DNA from: Pseudomonadota bacterium
Lineage (GTDB): Bacteria > Pseudomonadota > Alphaproteobacteria > SP197
NCBI GenBank assembly: GCA_039028155.1
Contig: JBCCIS010000017.1
Location: forward strand, 1 to 64,000
Direction: 5' to 3'
Length of the DNA: 64,000 nucleotides
The notes beneath the pieces were generated by a model that did no database searches, was not told the origin of the DNA, and saw only the letters and a program-made list of their open reading frames with translations. Position numbers and translations under genes: made by a program. Numbering within the stretch: the stretch's first letter is position 1; every line of letters begins with the position of its first letter. Below, piece by piece: positions 45,291 to 54,294 of this stretch.

Positions 45291-45740
45291 ATGGCCTCAA
45301 AGGTGCTCATCCTGAATGGCCCGAACCTCAACCTGCTGGGTGACCGCGAGCCGGAGATTTACGGTTCCGAGACCCTGGCGGATATCGAGGCAACGGCGCG
45401 CGAGCACGGCAAAGGGGTCGGGCTTGATGTCGACTTCCGCCAATCCAACCATGAAGGCCAGCTAATCGACTGGCTTCACGAGGTACGCGGCAAGGCGAGC
45501 GGCGTGATCGTCAATGCCGGTGGACTGACCCATACGTCCGTTGCCTTGCTTGATGCGTTGAACGCGATGGACATGCCGGTCGTCGAGGTCCATCTGTCGA
45601 ACATTCACCGGCGCGACGCATTCCGCCGCCACTCCTATGTCGCGCAGGCCGCGACCGGCTCGGTTTGCGGTTTCGGGTCCCACGGTTATGTTCTCGCGCT
45701 GGATGCCATCGCGCGTTTGATCGAACGGAAGGGTGCATGA
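45291..45740 (+). CDS. aroQ: 3-dehydroquinate dehydratase, type II
   Basis: The 149-residue product removes water from 3-dehydroquinate in the shikimate pathway. Family motifs are [20 protein letters not shown] near residues 6-25 (active-site Tyr in the lid), [14 protein letters not shown] near 51, [17 protein letters not shown]-type segment [17 protein letters not shown] near 74 and [18 protein letters not shown] near 100. The stop overlaps the accB start as ATGA. The aroQ-accB-accC order is widespread in proteobacteria. Confidence 0.95.
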   Translation: MASKVLILNGPNLNLLGDREPEIYGSETLADIEATAREHGKGVGLDVDFRQSNHEGQLIDWLHEVRGKASGVIVNAGGLTHTSVALLDALNAMDMPVVEVHLSNIHRRDAFRRHSYVAQAATGSVCGFGSHGYVLALDAIARLIERKGA

Positions 45741-46195
45741 GCAGTAACTTCAAGGTCGATGCCGAAGCCATCCGCGAATTGGCGCATCTGCTCGACGAAA
45801 CCGGGTTGAGTGAAATCGAGATCGAGGACACCGGACGTCGGCTGCGCGTCGCGCGTGGCATGACGAGCGTGCCGGTTGCCGCCGCACCAGCGTCAGCGCC
45901 GGCCGCGCAATCGTCGGAAGCCGCCGCGCCGGCGGCGCCGGCCGCGGGCGATGCGGAGCTTGCTGGCGCCGTTGCCTCGCCCATGGTCGGTACCGCCTAT
46001 CTGGCGCCGGAACCGGGCGCGGCGCCGTTCGTCAAGGCGGGCGACAGCGTTGCCGAGGGCGACACGCTGCTCATCATCGAAGCCATGAAGGTGATGAACC
46101 CGATCCGCGCGCCCCATAGCGGTACCGTCGAGCGTGTGCTGATCGAGAACGGCAGCCCGATCGAGTACGGCCAACCCTTGATCGTTCTCGCCTGA
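45737..46195 (+). CDS. accB: Biotin carboxyl carrier protein of acetyl-CoA carboxylase
   Basis: The 152-residue product carries the biotin that shuttles CO2 in acetyl-CoA carboxylase. The N-terminal domain ([26 protein letters not shown]) is followed by an Ala/Pro-rich linker (residues 45-75) and a biotinyl domain with the biotinylated lysine in [13 protein letters not shown] near residue 118. The start at 45737 overlaps aroQ by four bases and accC begins five bases after the stop, so the three are almost certainly co-transcribed. Confidence 0.95.
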   Translation: MSSNFKVDAEAIRELAHLLDETGLSEIEIEDTGRRLRVARGMTSVPVAAAPASAPAAQSSEAAAPAAPAAGDAELAGAVASPMVGTAYLAPEPGAAPFVKAGDSVAEGDTLLIIEAMKVMNPIRAPHSGTVERVLIENGSPIEYGQPLIVLA

Positions 46196-46200
46196 CGGCG

Positions 46201-47544
46201 ATGTTTGACAAAGTCCTGATCGCCAACCGCGGAGAGATCGCGCTGCGCATCCATCGCGCATGCCGCGAAATGGGCATCCGCACCGTCGCCGTTCATTCCG
46301 AGATCGATGCCGGCGCCATGCACGTGCGCCTGGCCGACGAGAGCGTGTGCATCGGGCCCGCCCCGGCGTCGGAGAGTTATCTCAACATTCCGGCCATCGT
46401 ATCGGCGGCCGAGATCAGCGGCGCCGAGGCGATCCATCCGGGCTACGGCTTCTTGTCGGAGAACGCCCGTTTCGCCGAAATCGTCGAGGAACACGGCATC
46501 ACGTTCATCGGCCCGAGCAGCGAGCATATTCGCCTGATGGGCGACAAACTCGTGGCGCGCGAGAAAGCCGCGGAGCTCGGCCTACCCCTGGTGCCGGGCT
46601 CGCCAGACGCCGTCGAGTCCCCTGAACAGGCCGCCGCCATCGCCGACGAGATCGGCTATCCCGTCTTGCTAAAGGCGGCCGCAGGCGGTGGCGGGCGCGG
46701 CATGACACTGGTCCACAACGCCGACGACCTGGCGGGCGCCTTCTCGCGCACCCAGCACGAGGCAGAGGCCGCGTTCGGCAACGGCGCGCTCTATGTCGAA
46801 AAGTACCTGGTCAAACCACGTCATATCGAGGTTCAGATCTGCGGCGACAGCTTCGGTAACGTCGTGCATCTAGGCGAACGCGATTGTTCGGTGCAGCGGC
46901 GCCACCAAAAGGTCGTCGAAGAAGCGCTGAGCCCCGCCTTGAACGACGCGGCGCGCGCGCGGCTGGGCGACATGGCGGTCAACGCCATGAAGAAACTGGG
47001 CTATACGAACCTTGGGACGGTCGAGTTCCTGTATACCGGCGACGAGTTCTACTTCATCGAGATGAACACCCGCCTGCAGGTCGAGCATCCGGTTACTGAA
47101 CTTGTCACCGGCATCGACCTGGTGCGCGAACAGATCCGCCTCGCCACCGGCGCGCCGCTTAGCTTCGGTCAGAAAGACGTCCGCTTCGAAGGCCACGCGA
47201 TCGAATGCCGCATCACCGCGGAAGACCCCGAGACGTTCATGCCGGCACCGGGCAAGGTGACCAGCTTCCATCCGCCAGGCGGCATGAGCGTGCGCGTCGA
47301 CTCCGCTCTCTATGCCGGCTACGCCGTGCCGCCGAACTACGACAGCCTGATCGCCAAGCTGATCGTCCACGGCCGCAACCGTATCGAATGCATGATGCGG
47401 CTGAGGCGAGCGCTTGAGGAATTTGTCATCGACGGGATCGCGACGACCATTCCTCTCCACCAGCGCTTGATGGCCAACCAGGACTTCGCCAACGGCGACT
47501 ATGACGTCGCGTGGCTGGAACGCCTGCTGGCCGAAGACGAGTAG
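46201..47544 (+). CDS. accC: Biotin carboxylase subunit of acetyl-CoA carboxylase
   Basis: The 447-residue ATP-grasp enzyme carboxylates the biotin on AccB. Motifs: KVLIANRGEIALRIHRACREMGI at the start, GYGFLSENARFAEI near residue 82, the glycine-rich ATP loop AAAGGGGRGMTLV near 158, and EMNTRLQVEHPVTELVTGIDLV near 288. It lies immediately after accB. The carboxyltransferase subunits (accA, accD) are not in the window. Confidence 0.96.
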   Translation: MFDKVLIANRGEIALRIHRACREMGIRTVAVHSEIDAGAMHVRLADESVCIGPAPASESYLNIPAIVSAAEISGAEAIHPGYGFLSENARFAEIVEEHGITFIGPSSEHIRLMGDKLVAREKAAELGLPLVPGSPDAVESPEQAAAIADEIGYPVLLKAAAGGGGRGMTLVHNADDLAGAFSRTQHEAEAAFGNGALYVEKYLVKPRHIEVQICGDSFGNVVHLGERDCSVQRRHQKVVEEALSPALNDAARARLGDMAVNAMKKLGYTNLGTVEFLYTGDEFYFIEMNTRLQVEHPVTELVTGIDLVREQIRLATGAPLSFGQKDVRFEGHAIECRITAEDPETFMPAPGKVTSFHPPGGMSVRVDSALYAGYAVPPNYDSLIAKLIVHGRNRIECMMRLRRALEEFVIDGIATTIPLHQRLMANQDFANGDYDVAWLERLLAEDE

Positions 47545-47621
47545 ATCGATAACCGGGCGGGGACGCCTTGATTTCGCCGCCCGGCGGTGCCATCAAATCA
47601 GGCTATGAGCGAGGAAGCAGC

Positions 47622-48278
47622 GTGACGGGACTGACGCCGGGCCTGTTGTTGCGCGCCTACGCCGCCGGTGTTTTTCCGATGGCCGAACACCAGGACGACG
47701 CCGAGTTGTTCTGGGTCGACCCCGAACGGCGCGGCGTCATTCCGCTCGATGCCTTTCACGTACCGAGAAAACTGAGACGCACGCTCAAGCGCGAGGTCTT
47801 CGAGATCCGTGTCGATACCGTGTTCGACGACATCGTCGAAGCTTGCGCCGAACCCTCCCCGGGACGCGAGACGACATGGATCAACAACGCGATTCGCCAA
47901 GCCTACGGCATGCTGCATCAGTTGGGGCATGCCCACAGCGTCGAAACCTGGCGCGACGGCGAACTTGTCGGCGGTCTCTATGGCGTCAGTCTGGCTGGCG
48001 CGTTCTTTGGCGAGAGCATGTTCTCGCGCACGACGGACGCCAGCAAGGTCGCGCTGGTCCACTTGGTGGAGCGCCTAAGGGCCGGCGGATTTCAACTCTT
48101 GGACGCCCAGTTCATGACCGATCATCTCGCGCGGTTTGGCGCGGTCGAGGTGTCGCGCGCCGCCTATCACCGGCTCTTGAAGGAAGCGCTGAAGATCGAG
48201 GCCGACTTCTATTCGCTGGATTCGGCGTCGGGCTCGGCCTCAGAGCCACCTTCCCCGTCTTCTGAGACCTCATCGTAA
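47622..48278 (+). CDS. aat: Leucyl/phenylalanyl-tRNA-protein transferase
   Basis: The 218-residue product adds Leu or Phe to the N-terminus of proteins starting with Lys or Arg, marking them for ClpAP. Typical segments: [83 protein letters not shown] and [24 protein letters not shown] 47622 has GAGGA six bases upstream. The last 20 residues are a Ser/Glu-rich tail beyond the conserved domain, encoded in DNA that also encodes the tail of the convergent DUF2155 gene. Confidence 0.94.
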   Translation: MTGLTPGLLLRAYAAGVFPMAEHQDDAELFWVDPERRGVIPLDAFHVPRKLRRTLKREVFEIRVDTVFDDIVEACAEPSPGRETTWINNAIRQAYGMLHQLGHAHSVETWRDGELVGGLYGVSLAGAFFGESMFSRTTDASKVALVHLVERLRAGGFQLLDAQFMTDHLARFGAVEVSRAAYHRLLKEALKIEADFYSLDSASGSASEPPSPSSETSS

Positions 48279-48652
48279 GCGGTGAGCGAACAGTCCATCA
48301 CCCAGACGTCGTAGACCGGGTGTTCCAGGGCGGACACGCCGGGACTCGACGCGAACATCCAGCCGTTGAAGATGCGCTGTCGCTCCTCGTCCTTTACCTC
48401 GTCGATTTCAAGGAAGGCCGTGCTTTCCGGCGTTTCCTCCGGTGGCGTCTTCTGGCAACTGCGCGGCGTTACCTCGAGCGTGCCAAATTGGGCGGGACTG
48501 CCGACCGGCACCGTGAAGGACGTAAAGCGCGCGGTGACCTTGTCCATGCCGCCGAGCACGACATAAGGATAGGGTTCATAGGTCTGGGCCGCCGCGCCAT
48601 GCGCCGCCATCCAACCAAGAACCGCAAGAGACAATGTAAGGGCGAGCCTCAC
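48209..48652 (-). CDS. DUF2155 exported protein
   Basis: The 147-residue product has a signal peptide (residues 1-22, ending AAA) and the DUF2155 core: [42 protein letters not shown] near residues 31-72 and [29 protein letters not shown] near 93-121, with two conserved cysteines. The last 22 residues are acidic. The family is nearly confined to alphaproteobacteria and lies near aat and complex I accessory genes; its function is not known to me. The coding end overlaps aat by 70 bases. Confidence 0.88.
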   Translation of the reverse strand: MRLALTLSLAVLGWMAAHGAAAQTYEPYPYVVLGGMDKVTARFTSFTVPVGSPAQFGTLEVTPRSCQKTPPEETPESTAFLEIDEVKDEERQRIFNGWMFASSPGVSALEHPVYDVWVMDCSLTAYDEVSEDGEGGSEAEPDAESSE

Positions 48653-48873
48653 GCGAACGGTTTCTCCAGCGCCGCGATCAGGTCGGTCAGTACCTGCCTG
48701 ACCTGCTTTTCGTCACATCCCATGACGACCGCGTCCTCAAGCGCTTCCTGGGCCATCTCGTGAAGCTCGTCCAGGTTCTCGTTCAACAAAGCGAGCTTGT
48801 CGACGCACGACACCGGCTCGCCGTCCGGGCCGAGCCAGGTTTCTGGCAGGTATTTGTGATCGTTTGAGGACAT
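48649..48873 (-). CDS. Small hypothetical protein upstream of DUF2155 gene
   Basis: The 74-residue product, starting MSSNDHKYLPETWLG, is helical and acidic (LNENLDELHEMAQEALEDAVVMGCDEKQVRQVL) with no signal peptide or membrane segment. I do not recognise a family, but the four-base ATGA overlap with the DUF2155 start supports a real, translationally coupled gene. An alternative start at 48906 would add 11 residues. Confidence 0.65.
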   Translation of the reverse strand: MSSNDHKYLPETWLGPDGEPVSCVDKLALLNENLDELHEMAQEALEDAVVMGCDEKQVRQVLTDLIAALEKPFA

Positions 48874-48963
48874 GGTGTTGTCAGCGCTGGGCCGTTTCGA
48901 TGGCAAAAGTCCGACGTGACATGACGGACACCGTCGCGGATATCGGAGCGACCGGTGCCGCCA

Positions 48964-49428
48964 TCAACCCCCGGTGTCGCCTGACTGGCTGACGCCGCCG
49001 AACAGGGCGCGCGAGATCAGGTCCATGATATCGACCGCACCTTGGGTGATGGTGATTTCACCGCCATCGGCCAGATCCACATCGGAAAAGCCTGGCTGCA
49101 GCGAGATATAGCTGCCGCCCAAGAGGCCGTCGGCGGAAATGCTGGCAGACGTGTCTTCAGGCAGCTTGACGTCGTCATCGATGCTCATCGAGACGATCGC
49201 CTGGAAGTACTGGGGATCCAGGTGCATGCCCTGCACCGAGCCGATCTTGATGCCGCTCAGGCGCACATCGGCGCCGGGTTTGAGCGATCCGACAGATGAA
49301 AACGAGCCGGTGACCGTGTAGCCGGTGACCCGCGCCACGTCCGACTTATTGTAGGCGAAGATGAAAAAGCCGATGGCGACGACGACCACCACCGCCCCGA
49401 CCAGTGTCTCAATCGCTTTTCCGCCCAT
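48964..49428 (-). CDS. mlaD: MlaD-like MCE-domain lipid transport protein
   Basis: The 154-residue product has one N-terminal membrane helix (residues 7-26) and a single MCE domain: YTVTGSFSSVGSLKPGADVRLSGIKIGSV near residues 37-65, with DGLLGGSYISLQPG near 105. MlaD forms hexameric rings in the inner membrane that pass phospholipid between membranes. The other mla genes (mlaE, mlaF) are not adjacent, so the symbol is given by similarity. Stand-alone mlaD next to the NDUFA12-like gene is common in alphaproteobacteria. Confidence 0.88.
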   Translation of the reverse strand: MGGKAIETLVGAVVVVVAIGFFIFAYNKSDVARVTGYTVTGSFSSVGSLKPGADVRLSGIKIGSVQGMHLDPQYFQAIVSMSIDDDVKLPEDTSASISADGLLGGSYISLQPGFSDVDLADGGEITITQGAVDIMDLISRALFGGVSQSGDTGG

Positions 49429-49446
49429 GATCGTCCCTACCCCCGC

Positions 49447-49806
49447 TTATTCCGGACGCCAGGCTTCATAATCGCCGGTTGCGGCGGCACGATGGCCGCC
49501 CTTCAGGATGTGGCCCGGCGGCAGATAGCGTTCCTTTGTCCCCGTCAGGTTCGGCAGGTGCTCTTTTTCCCAGGGTTTTTCGGGAAGCGGTGCCTCGCTG
49601 GGCGGCTCTGCGGTGGTGCGATGCAGCCAGGCATGCCAGTCCGGCGGCACCTTCGACGCCTCGGGCTTACCCTTGTAGAGCACCCAACGCCGACGCCAGC
49701 GACCCTCTTTCACGCCCCGTTCCTGATAGTACCGGTTGCCGAACTCGTCGCTGCCGACCAGTTCGCCCTTCATCCAGGTATAGAGTCGTGTCCCAATTGT
49801 CGCCAT
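49447..49806 (-). CDS. NADH:ubiquinone oxidoreductase 17.2-kDa accessory subunit (NDUFA12-like)
   Basis: The 119-residue product begins MATIGTRLYTWMKGELVGSDEFGNRYYQER and has GRWRRRWVLYKGKPEASKVPPDWHAWLH, the signature of the B17.2/NDUFA12 family, followed by LPNLTGTKERYLPPGHIL. It is a supernumerary subunit of respiratory complex I shared by alphaproteobacteria and mitochondria. I start at ATG 49804-49806 with GGAGAGG just upstream; the open frame extends 36 codons further without similarity. Confidence 0.92.
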   Translation of the reverse strand: MATIGTRLYTWMKGELVGSDEFGNRYYQERGVKEGRWRRRWVLYKGKPEASKVPPDWHAWLHRTTAEPPSEAPLPEKPWEKEHLPNLTGTKERYLPPGHILKGGHRAAATGDYEAWRPE

Positions 49807-50008
49807 GCACCTCTCCAGATCCCGCGACATTCCCATCAAGCGCGGCGCATATTGATCACGTCCGCCGCGCGCCGTAAACCCCATCCGGAGTCGAGTCGCG
49901 CCAGTTTGTCTCAAGACGACGATTTCGGCGCTCTCCTCCGGCTGAATGAGGCGATGGATGAAGTCTTTTTCGTAACGACCTGCCTATCCACGAAAAACCC
50001 GCTCGCGC

Positions 50009-50024
50009 GTACTATATGTTGTAT
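50009..50024. promoter_or_regulatory. NrdR-box-like site 1
   Basis: GTACTATATGTTGTAT matches the NrdR box core C-W-A-T-A-T-a-T-W-G (C50012 to G50021) with one difference. NrdR is an ATP/dATP-sensing repressor of ribonucleotide reductase genes; pairs of boxes on one face of the helix are normally required. Confidence 0.6.
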
Positions 50025-50060
50025 AGCCACGATTCCAGACCACATATTTTTGTCACATTC

Positions 50061-50076
50061 CACCAAATATAGTAGC
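50061..50076. promoter_or_regulatory. NrdR-box-like site 2
   Basis: Read on the minus strand, GCTACTATATTTGGTG matches the NrdR core at nine of ten positions. Its centre is 52 bases (about five helical turns) from the centre of site 1, so both face the same side of the DNA, as expected for a functional pair. Confidence 0.55.
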
Positions 50077-50159
50077 TCGTCGGAACCTGCCCACAAAATC
50101 AGCTTGACAGCACCGGCCTCCAGACTCACCATCACCGCCCGTTGAGGGTTAGGGGATCG

Positions 50160-50241
50160 CCACCCACAAGATCTTGGGTGGTCAGGGGTGCCGGGGCATA
50201 CGCTCCCAAAACCCGTAGACGGGATCTGATTTCAGTCTACG
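50160..50241 (+). ncRNA. Structured nrdJ 5' leader (two stem-loops)
   Basis: CCACCCA (50160-50166) pairs with TGGGTGG (50175-50181), and CGTAGAC (50214-50220) pairs with GTCTACG (50235-50241), with GC-rich sequence between. The second stem ends 10 bases before the GGAGG ribosome-binding site. A cis-regulatory RNA is possible; no known riboswitch class is recognisable to me. Confidence 0.4.
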
Positions 50242-50266
50242 AACGGCCTTGGAGGTGGGGGCAAGT

Positions 50267-53200
50267 ATGCGTGTTTCGCGCCATTACACACAAGACGGGA
50301 ACGACGCCTATGACGGCATCACGTTCCGCAAAGCGACCAGCGAAATTCGTAATCCGGATGGTTCTGTCGTTTTCCAACAACACGATATCAACGTGCCGGC
50401 GTCGTGGTCCCAGGTGGCCTGCGACATCATCGCGCAGAAATATTTCCGCAAAGCAGGCATAGCCGAGGAACTGGTCGCCGTTGAAGAGGCGGACGTCCCC
50501 AGTTGGCTGTGGAAGAAGCAGCCGGCGGAGCGTTCCGCCATGACCGGCGAAACCGATGCATGCCAGGTCTTTGACCGGCTCGCCGGCACCTGGACCTATT
50601 GGGGCTGGAAGGGCGGCTACTTCGACGCCGAGGCGGACGCGCGCGCCTATTTCGACGAGATGCGCTACATGCTGGCGACGCAGATGGCGGCGCCGAACTC
50701 GCCCCAGTGGTTCAATACCGGCCTGAACTGGGCCTATGGCATCGAGGGGCCGGCGCAGGGTCACCACTATGTCGACCACGAGAGCGGCGAACTCACCCGC
50801 TCCAAGAGCGCTTACGAGCATCCGCAACCCCATGCCTGCTTTATTCAGGGCGTCGAAGACGATCTGGTGAACGACAACGGCATCATGGACCTGTGGGTGC
50901 GCGAAGCCCGCCTGTTCAAGTATGGTTCGGGCACCGGGTCGAACTTCTCCAAGCTCAGGGGCGAAGGCGAAAACCTGTCGGGCGGCGGCAAGTCGTCGGG
51001 CCTGATGAGTTTCCTGAAAGTCGGCGACCGGGCCGCGGGCTCGATCAAGTCCGGCGGCACGACACGGCGCGCTGCCAAGATGGTCGTCGTCGACATCGAC
51101 CATCCCGACGTCGAGAACTTCATCAGCTGGAAGATGGTTGAGGAGCAGAAGGTCGCGGCGCTAGTCGCCGGCTCGAAGCTCTGCGAACGCCATCTCAACG
51201 AGGTGATGAGCGCGTGCCATGAGACCGAGCGCCACGACGACGAACGATTCGACCCGCGCAAGAACAGCTCGCTGAAGAAGGCGGTGCTGGAAGCGCGGCG
51301 CGCGATGGTGTCGGAAAACTACATCCAGCGCGTCATGCAACTGGCGCGCCAGGGTTTCACCGGCATCGAGTTCCAGTCCTACGACACCGACTGGGATTCC
51401 GAAGCCTACCGCACGGTCAGCGGCCAGAACGCCAACAACAGCGTGCGCGTCAACAACGATTTCCTGGAAGCCGTCGGCAAAGACGATGACTGGGAACTGG
51501 TACGCCGCACGGACGGCAAGACCCACAAGATCGTCAAGGCGCGTTACCTGTGGGATCAGATCGCCTATGCCGCATGGTCATCGGCCGATCCTGGCGTGCA
51601 ATACGACACGACGATCAACGAGTGGCATACCTGCCCTGCCTCGGGCCGGATCAATGCGTCAAACCCGTGCTCTGAGTACATGTTCCTGGACGACACGGCG
51701 TGCAATCTGGCGTCGCTGAATCTGCTGCGCTTCCGCGAGGACGACGGCAGTTTCGATGTGGCGGCGTTCGAGCACGCCGTGCGTCTGTGGACCATCACGC
51801 TTGAGATCTCGGTGATGATGGCGCAGTTCCCGTCCAAGGAAATCGCGCAGCGTTCCTATGACTTCCGCACACTGGGCCTCGGCTTCGCCAACCTTGGCGG
51901 CCTCTTGATGGCCGGCGGCTTCAGTTATGACTCGCAAGAGGGTCGAGCGATATGCGGCGCCATCTCTGCACTGATGACCGGCGTTTCCTACGCCACGAGT
52001 GCAGAGATGGCCCGCGAACTCGGCGCCTTCCCACGGTACCGCGAAAACGCCGATGACATGTTGCGCGTGATGCGCAACCACCGTCAGGCGGCACGCGGCG
52101 GCCAGGATAACTATGAGGCCCTGTCGGTGACGCCGGTCGCGCTCGACCATGACAGCCTGCCCGACCGCGATCTCGGCGAAGCCGCGATCCGCGCGTGGGA
52201 ATCGGCGGTGCGTCTTGGCGAATACCACGGCTATCGCAACGCCCAGGCCACCGTCGTCGCGCCGACCGGCACGATCGGCCTGGTGATGGACTGCGACACC
52301 ACGGGCATCGAGCCGGACTTCGCACTGGTCAAGTTCAAGAAGCTCGCCGGCGGCGGTTACTTCAAGATCATCAACCGCACGGTGCCGATCGCGCTTGCGC
52401 ATCTGGGCTACAACGAAGACCAGATCGACGACATCGCAGACTACGCGGTCGGTCACGGCTCGCTGAAGGACGCCCCCGGCATCAACCACGAGACGCTTGC
52501 CGCCAAGGGCTTCACGCCGGAGATCCTCGACACGGTCGAGGCTGCGCTGGGCAACGCGTTCGACATCAAGTTCGTGTTCAACAAGTGGACGTTGGGTGCG
52601 GAGTTCTGCACCGATGTGCTGAAGCTCGACGCGGCGTCGCTTGACAGCGCCAGCTTTGATTTGTTGAAGGCGATCGGCTTCAGTCAGGACGAAATCGACG
52701 CGGCCAACCTGCACTGCTGTGGCGCCATGACACTTGAAGGCGCGCCGCACCTGAAGGACAAGCACCTGGCCGTTTTCGACTGCGCCAACCCGTGCGGCAA
52801 GTTGGGCAAGCGTTTCCTGTCGACCAACAGCCACATCAATATGATGGCGGCGGCGCAGCCATTCATTTCCGGCGCCATCTCCAAGACCATCAACATGCCG
52901 AACTCGGCGTCGGTCGAGGAATGCCAGGAAGCCTATCTGCTGTCATGGCGGCTGGGTCTGAAAGCCAACGCTCTCTACCGCGATGGCTCGAAACTGTCGC
53001 AGCCTTTGTCGGCGATCAATCTGGGCGACGATGTCGACGATCTGATGGAAAGCGCCAACCAGAACGAGAAGGTGCATCACGTCGTCGAGCGGATCGTCAC
53101 CAAGATCGTGCATCAAGGCGATCGTGGTCAGCGTCTGCGTCTCGACAACCGCCGCCGCGGCTACACGCAAAAGGCGGTCGTCGGCGGTCACAAGGTGTAC

Positions 53201-53941
53201 CTGAAGACCGGCGAGTATGCCGACGGCAGCCTGGGCGAGATCTTCATCGACATGCACAAGGAAGGTGCGGCCTTCCGCAGCTTGATGAACAACTTCGCCA
53301 TCGCCGTCTCGATCGGCCTACAGTACGGCGTGCCGCTGGAAGAGTTCGTTGAGTCCTTCACCTTCACCCGGTTCGAGCCGTCGGGCATGGTCGAGGGCAA
53401 CGAAACGATAAAGATGTCGACCTCGATCCTGGACTACATCTTCCGCGAACTCGCTATCAGCTATCTGGCGCGCGACGATCTGGCCCATGTCGAGCCGACC
53501 GATCTGACGCCCGACACGGTTGGCCGTGGCGACGCCGCCGAAGAGTTTACCGGCGAAGAAGACAACGGCATGAATGAAGTCGCCGAACTGCTCCGCCGTA
53601 TCACCAGCAACGGCTATACACGCGGCCGTCTGCAGGTGCTCGACGGCGGTCTGAAGGAACAGACCAAGGTTACGACATCCGAGGTCGAGGTCGTCGAGAC
53701 CGAGATGGTCGAAACGGAAGCGGCTTTCGGCAACGTATCGGTATCGGGAACATCCGGTGCCGCCGTCGCGGCGGTCGAGGTTGTCGATGCGGTTATCGGC
53801 GACCAGGCCGAGAAAGTCCGCGCCGCGCGTATGCAAGGTTATGAAGGTGATCCGTGCTCAGAATGCGGAAACCTTACCCTGGTCCGCAACGGGACGTGCC
53901 TCAAGTGTGTCACTTGTGGCGCAACGAGCGGTTGCTCGTGA
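50267..53941 (+). CDS. nrdJ: Adenosylcobalamin-dependent ribonucleotide reductase
   Basis: The 1224-residue class II reductase makes deoxyribonucleotides using vitamin B12, with or without oxygen. Conserved parts: [35 protein letters not shown], the active-site segment [23 protein letters not shown] near residue 465, [20 protein letters not shown] near 666, and a cysteine-rich C-terminal tail ([15 protein letters not shown], then [11 protein letters not shown]) that re-reduces the active site. The ATG at 50267 has GGAGGTGGGG upstream. It is a single-gene transcript with a strong terminator. Confidence 0.95.
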   Translation: MRVSRHYTQDGNDAYDGITFRKATSEIRNPDGSVVFQQHDINVPASWSQVACDIIAQKYFRKAGIAEELVAVEEADVPSWLWKKQPAERSAMTGETDACQVFDRLAGTWTYWGWKGGYFDAEADARAYFDEMRYMLATQMAAPNSPQWFNTGLNWAYGIEGPAQGHHYVDHESGELTRSKSAYEHPQPHACFIQGVEDDLVNDNGIMDLWVREARLFKYGSGTGSNFSKLRGEGENLSGGGKSSGLMSFLKVGDRAAGSIKSGGTTRRAAKMVVVDIDHPDVENFISWKMVEEQKVAALVAGSKLCERHLNEVMSACHETERHDDERFDPRKNSSLKKAVLEARRAMVSENYIQRVMQLARQGFTGIEFQSYDTDWDSEAYRTVSGQNANNSVRVNNDFLEAVGKDDDWELVRRTDGKTHKIVKARYLWDQIAYAAWSSADPGVQYDTTINEWHTCPASGRINASNPCSEYMFLDDTACNLASLNLLRFREDDGSFDVAAFEHAVRLWTITLEISVMMAQFPSKEIAQRSYDFRTLGLGFANLGGLLMAGGFSYDSQEGRAICGAISALMTGVSYATSAEMARELGAFPRYRENADDMLRVMRNHRQAARGGQDNYEALSVTPVALDHDSLPDRDLGEAAIRAWESAVRLGEYHGYRNAQATVVAPTGTIGLVMDCDTTGIEPDFALVKFKKLAGGGYFKIINRTVPIALAHLGYNEDQIDDIADYAVGHGSLKDAPGINHETLAAKGFTPEILDTVEAALGNAFDIKFVFNKWTLGAEFCTDVLKLDAASLDSASFDLLKAIGFSQDEIDAANLHCCGAMTLEGAPHLKDKHLAVFDCANPCGKLGKRFLSTNSHINMMAAAQPFISGAISKTINMPNSASVEECQEAYLLSWRLGLKANALYRDGSKLSQPLSAINLGDDVDDLMESANQNEKVHHVVERIVTKIVHQGDRGQRLRLDNRRRGYTQKAVVGGHKVYLKTGEYADGSLGEIFIDMHKEGAAFRSLMNNFAIAVSIGLQYGVPLEEFVESFTFTRFEPSGMVEGNETIKMSTSILDYIFRELAISYLARDDLAHVEPTDLTPDTVGRGDAAEEFTGEEDNGMNEVAELLRRITSNGYTRGRLQVLDGGLKEQTKVTTSEVEVVETEMVETEAAFGNVSVSGTSGAAVAAVEVVDAVIGDQAEKVRAARMQGYEGDPCSECGNLTLVRNGTCLKCVTCGATSGCS

Positions 53942-54025
53942 AGAAGCGTCCTGTTGCAGGCACGGGTGGCCGACGTCCCTGAGGGGTTTCGCCGGCCACC
54001 GCTCATGGTGTGTCCTCCCTGACTT

Positions 54026-54054
54026 GGGGCGCGTTTCGGCGCGCCCCTTTTTTT
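54026..54054 (+). terminator. Rho-independent terminator of nrdJ
   Basis: GGGGCGCG (54026-54033) and CGCGCCCC (54040-54047) form a perfect eight-pair stem with loop TTTCGG, followed directly by seven T's. It lies 85 bases after the nrdJ stop. Confidence 0.93.
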
Positions 54055-54157
54055 CATGGCGCCAGGGAGGAAACCAATCCTGGCACGCCCGACCGGCCGC
54101 GCCAAATCAATCCGAAAGCTGTTTGATTTCCGAGTGTTAGTCACACTCGGTTTAGTT

Positions 54158-54270
54158 GGCATCACCAGCCCACTCCCCCACCCGGCCACCCCGAGTATGC
54201 TGCCATGGCTGGCCTCGGCGAAAACGCCTCTCGGCGTTTTGCCGCGGAGCCTGGGGAGTGGACCGGCGGC
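54158..54270. repeat. Dispersed intergenic repeat, copy 2, with hairpin
   Basis: GGCATCACCAGCCCACT (54158-54174) and the following CCCGGCCACCC repeat the start of the element at 45050. Here the element continues into a stable hairpin: CGGC plus AAAACGCC (54216-54228, one bulged G) pairs with GGCGTTTT plus GCCG (54233-54244). The hairpin lies downstream of the leftward LLM gene and could end its transcript. Confidence 0.6.
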
Positions 54271-54294
54271 GATGCCGCGTGAGTGGAGAAAAAC

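Larger units (their letters stand above)
49807..50266. promoter_or_regulatory. Intergenic control region upstream of nrdJ
   Basis: These 460 bases hold no gene I can support. The AT-rich part around 50005-50080 has two NrdR-box-like palindromes, and the downstream part has two strong stem-loops before the nrdJ start, all listed separately. The B12-riboswitch core (GCCACTG-type B12 box) was looked for and not found. Confidence 0.6.
53942..54294. other. Intergenic region between nrdJ and the LLM oxidoreductase gene
   Basis: No gene is supported in these 353 bases. They hold a hairpin GGTGGCCG/CGGCCACC (53965-53972, 53993-54000), the nrdJ terminator, another hairpin CCGAGTGT/ACACTCGG (54130-54137, 54143-54150), and the second copy of a dispersed repeat, listed separately. 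Confidence 0.6.

Noticed and set aside
50140-50266. Possible adenosylcobalamin riboswitch before nrdJ
   Set aside because: The conserved B12-box (GCCACTG-type) and the usual core pairing could not be found, so I only describe the stems.
53965-54000. GGTGGCCG/CGGCCACC hairpin taken as a second nrdJ terminator
   Set aside because: It lacks a T-run and a much better terminator follows 26 bases later.
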